A stretch of DNA of 8,600 nucleotides from Anaerolineales bacterium. GTDB taxonomy: Bacteria > Chloroflexota > Anaerolineae > Anaerolineales > E44-bin32. The stretch is taken from assembly GCA_023144145.1 (NCBI GenBank), contig JAGLGG010000091.1, forward strand, positions 1-8,600. The letters are read 5' to 3'. The number at the start of each line of letters is the position of its first letter. The stretch's first letter is position 1. The notes beneath the pieces are model-generated. The model was not told the DNA's origin and made no database searches. It saw only the letters and a list, made by a program, of their open reading frames with translations. A program made the translations under genes and the position numbers. This document shows, piece by piece, positions 7,134 to 8,600 of this stretch.

Positions 7134-7840
7134 GTTGGGCGATCTTCCTTGGTGGGGGAATAATTACCTTCGACCCAGTATTCGCCGTTAGCGCCTACTT
7201 CTTTCTTCCAGATGGGGACAATCTCTTTTAACCTATCAATTCCGAAACGAGCAGCTTCAAAGACACCTGAGTCTCGGTGTCCGGCAGAACAAACAATCAT
7301 GACAGTTGGTGTGCCTGGTTCAAGATGGCCAAGTCTTTGTATGATCACAATTCCTCTAACTCCGGCCCATTGTTGGCGGATTTCATCTGCTACCTGGGCA
7401 AGTTTGCCTAAAGCCATCTCCCGAAAAGCCTCATACTCGAGATGAGCAGTTTCGTGATGGTCGCCACGTGAGGTCACTCCTCGTACAACCCCCATGAACA
7501 TGCAGACTGCACCAGTATCTTCAGCCACAATTTTTGGCAGGATTTCGTTGAAGTCCAGACTTTCCTCAGTGATTTCTAAAATCGTTGGTCCACCCGTCCC
7601 ACCACTTACTGGGGGGAAAATGGCGATCTCATCTCCCATATTAAGGACTTCATCGGCAAAAGCGAACTCACGGTTTACAGCCACAACAGCTGTCGGAAGT
7701 CCTTCGGACAAGGATGGGTGAAGATCTTCAACCTTTAAGAACAAATCTGCGACTGTGGCCCCATCGGGCAAATCAACAAATTCCTCTTTCGACCCGACGT
7801 GATCCCGAAATGTCGCAAAATAGAGCACCTTTACTCGCAT
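7130..7840 (-). CDS. moaDE: Molybdopterin synthase, MoaD-MoaE fusion
   Basis: 236-residue fusion of both molybdopterin synthase subunits, which insert two sulfurs into cyclic pyranopterin monophosphate. Residues 1-81 are the ubiquitin-like sulfur carrier MoaD, ending in the expected PPVSGG (Gly80-Gly81). After a very short TGGPT linker, residues 87-236 are MoaE, starting ILEITEESLD. MoaE residues expected at the active site are present: His188-Arg189 (GHRDSG), Lys205 (DRLK) and Lys212 (PIWKK), with the same 7-residue spacing as E. coli Lys119/Lys126. MoaD acts through a free C-terminal Gly thiocarboxylate, so the fusion should need cleavage after Gly81, as reported for mycobacterial MoaX; this is inference here. 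The gene starts 6 nt after moaC, with GGAG 9 nt upstream inside the end of moaC. The symbol is descriptive; moaX is the mycobacterial name. The adenylating enzyme (MoeB type) is not in the window. Confidence 0.95.
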   Translation of the reverse strand: MRVKVLYFATFRDHVGSKEEFVDLPDGATVADLFLKVEDLHPSLSEGLPTAVVAVNREFAFADEVLNMGDEIAIFPPVSGGTGGPTILEITEESLDFNEILPKIVAEDTGAVCMFMGVVRGVTSRGDHHETAHLEYEAFREMALGKLAQVADEIRQQWAGVRGIVIIQRLGHLEPGTPTVMIVCSAGHRDSGVFEAARFGIDRLKEIVPIWKKEVGANGEYWVEGNYSPTKEDRPT

Positions 7841-7846
7841 ACAAAA

Positions 7847-8329
7847 TCACTCCGCAACAAAATCACCAGACTGACCTCCACTCTTCTCAACAAGGCGAAT
7901 TTCAGTAATTTTGGCACCCTTTTCAACTGCCTTGACCATGTCGTACACGGTCAGAGCCGCAACCGAGACAGCGGTCAATGCCTCCATCTCAACTCCGGTT
8001 CGCGACTTGGTTTTTACTAAAGCAGTGATCTCAACCCCAAGCGGTTCCTCAGAGAATGTGACCTTTACGTCGATCTGGTTCAAGGGTAGTGGATGACATA
8101 GAGGGATCAATTCGGAAGTGCGTTTCGCTCCCATAATGCCTGCCAATTCAGCGACTGCGCGCAAATCACCCTTCTTCAAATCCCCCGCCTTGGCTGATAC
8201 ATACGCATCCTGAGATAGGAGAACAAAGCCCTTCGCCACAGCACTTCGCTCTGTTTCAGGCTTATGTCCGACGTCGACCATTTTTGCGCGGCCGGTCGAA
8301 TCTAAGTGTGAAAGTTTGGATTCATCCAT
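7847..8329 (-). CDS. moaC: Cyclic pyranopterin monophosphate synthase MoaC
   Basis: MoaC completes the first step of molybdenum cofactor synthesis, turning the MoaA product 3',8-cyclo-7,8-dihydro-GTP into cyclic pyranopterin monophosphate. The chosen protein is 160 residues, against 161 in E. coli. It starts MDESKLSHLD followed by MVDVGHKPETERSA, the conserved N-terminus. Expected active-site residues are present: Lys53 (KKGD), the LIPLCHPLPL motif (74-83), GVEMEALTAVSVAALTVYD (112-130, Asp130) and Lys133. The frame stays open to an ATG at 8392, but those 21 extra residues match nothing in the family and would contain the likely -10 box, so 8329 is preferred. No Shine-Dalgarno precedes 8329. 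It is the first gene of the moaC, moaD-moaE, PLP-enzyme cluster. moaA, its usual partner, is not visible. Confidence 0.96.
   Translation of the reverse strand: MDESKLSHLDSTGRAKMVDVGHKPETERSAVAKGFVLLSQDAYVSAKAGDLKKGDLRAVAELAGIMGAKRTSELIPLCHPLPLNQIDVKVTFSEEPLGVEITALVKTKSRTGVEMEALTAVSVAALTVYDMVKAVEKGAKITEIRLVEKSGGQSGDFVAE
7850..7853 (-). promoter_or_regulatory. Ribosome binding site of moaD-moaE
   Basis: GGAG on the minus strand lies 9 nt before the ATG at 7840 and is embedded at the 3' end of moaC, overlapping no promoter. It supports the chosen fusion start and translation linked to moaC. Confidence 0.6.
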
Positions 8330-8335
8330 GTTGAA

Positions 8336-8341
8336 ATTATA
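8336..8341 (-). promoter_or_regulatory. Probable -10 box (TATAAT) of the moaC operon
   Basis: A perfect TATAAT on the minus strand ends 6 nt before the moaC ATG, in the context TGTGTATAATTTCAAC-ATG. With the usual 6-8 nt to the transcription start, the mRNA would begin at or next to the A of the start codon, giving a leaderless message; the lack of a Shine-Dalgarno agrees. No good -35 is seen at 16-18 bp; TTCACC at 15 bp (8357-8362) is the best partial match. This is inference from sequence only. Confidence 0.5.
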
Positions 8342-8497
8342 CACACATGCTTCGGTGGTGAACATCGGAGGCCAGGTTTCCATACCTGACAATTTATGTT
8401 CATATCGCCAAGCGGGTGCTAGACAACCAACTTTGAGCCCAGATTATCAAGAAGAATCCGCTCTGGAGTTCATTTCGATTCATCTAATACACTAGGC

Positions 8498-8540
8498 GTA
8501 TGGGCAACGCGTGCTGACGCACGTCGCCGGTTGCCCGTAC
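8498..8540. repeat. Bulged GC-rich hairpin, probable dispersed palindromic repeat
   Basis: Arms GTATGGGCAAC (8498-8508) and GTTGCCCGTAC (8530-8540) pair over 11 positions, one of them a T-G wobble. Inside, CGTGC (8510-8514) and GCACG (8519-8523) form a second perfect 5-bp stem around TGAC, leaving an asymmetric bulge (8524-8529). The structure is GC-richer than the surrounding intergenic DNA. It has no T tract on either side, so it is not a typical intrinsic terminator. The shape resembles palindromic repeats scattered in Chloroflexota genomes; whether it is repeated cannot be tested in one window. I see no gene in the whole stretch from 8330 to 8600. Confidence 0.5.
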
Positions 8541-8559
8541 ACATGGGATTGCTGGTGAC

Positions 8560-8579
8560 CATTTGAAAAAGATCAAATG
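8560..8579. other. AT-rich 7-bp hairpin upstream of the moaC operon
   Basis: CATTTGA (8560-8566) and TCAAATG (8573-8579) are perfect inverted arms around an AAAAGA loop. It is AT-rich, lacks a following T run, and could be an operator or part of the neighbouring repeat; no function can be assigned. Confidence 0.35.
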
Positions 8580-8600
8580 ACTGGCTCCCTGACGGGCGGA

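Noticed and set aside
8330..8392. N-terminal extension of moaC from the ATG at 8392
   Set aside because: The extra 21 residues are not seen in MoaC proteins and would translate through the TATAAT box; MDESKLSHLD at 8329 fits the family.
8400..8600. Moco riboswitch upstream of moaC
   Set aside because: The position is tempting, but I cannot match the conserved Moco RNA core, and the likely promoter lies downstream of the hairpins, so they would not be in the mRNA.
1..8600. Defence, phage or other novel accessory system
   Set aside because: All six genes are recognised housekeeping or cofactor genes with intact motifs; there are no integrases, transposases, repeat-spacer arrays or unassigned genes.

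Overview
The window is a compact bacterial segment in which all six genes lie on the minus strand, so it reads from right (8600) to left (1). Base composition is close to even. The genes are moaC, a moaD-moaE fusion, a threonine synthase-like PLP enzyme, fabF, rnc and smc. The order fabF-rnc-smc is a widely conserved bacterial housekeeping arrangement. The MoaD-MoaE fusion, the style of the SMC and threonine synthase-like proteins, and the GC-rich palindromes ending in GTCTCTACG at the window edge together suggest a Chloroflexota-like organism (Anaerolineae, Dehalococcoidia or SAR202 type). There is no rRNA or other marker to settle this, so the taxonomy is a moderate-confidence inference.

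Right part (about 8330-6015): a tightly packed cluster of moaC (6-nt gap), moaD-moaE (4-nt ATGA overlap) and the PLP-dependent enzyme. MoaC makes cyclic pyranopterin monophosphate (with MoaA, not in this window). The MoaD-MoaE protein converts it to molybdopterin using a thiocarboxylate sulfur. The third gene looks translationally coupled to the molybdenum-cofactor genes although its family is not part of that pathway; this is the most unusual association here. A TATAAT box sits so close to the moaC start codon that the mRNA may be leaderless.

Middle and left part (about 6014-75): a 143-150 bp spacer with a probable promoter, a palindrome inside the promoter spacer and a hairpin next to the ribosome binding site, then fabF (fatty-acid elongation), rnc (RNase III) and smc (chromosome condensation ATPase). 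The rnc and smc leaders each hold conspicuous inverted repeats, one a 35-nt hairpin just upstream of rnc that could be an RNase III self-processing site. acpP, often found before fabF, is absent, and the window ends before any ftsY could be seen.

Edges: a perfect 8-bp GC-rich hairpin lies after smc, and a larger bulged hairpin lies upstream of moaC. Both look like members of dispersed palindromic repeat families rather than genes. I see no CRISPR array, tRNA, insertion sequence or phage gene. The window is mostly ordinary housekeeping; the interesting points are regulatory structures and the Moco/PLP-enzyme coupling.
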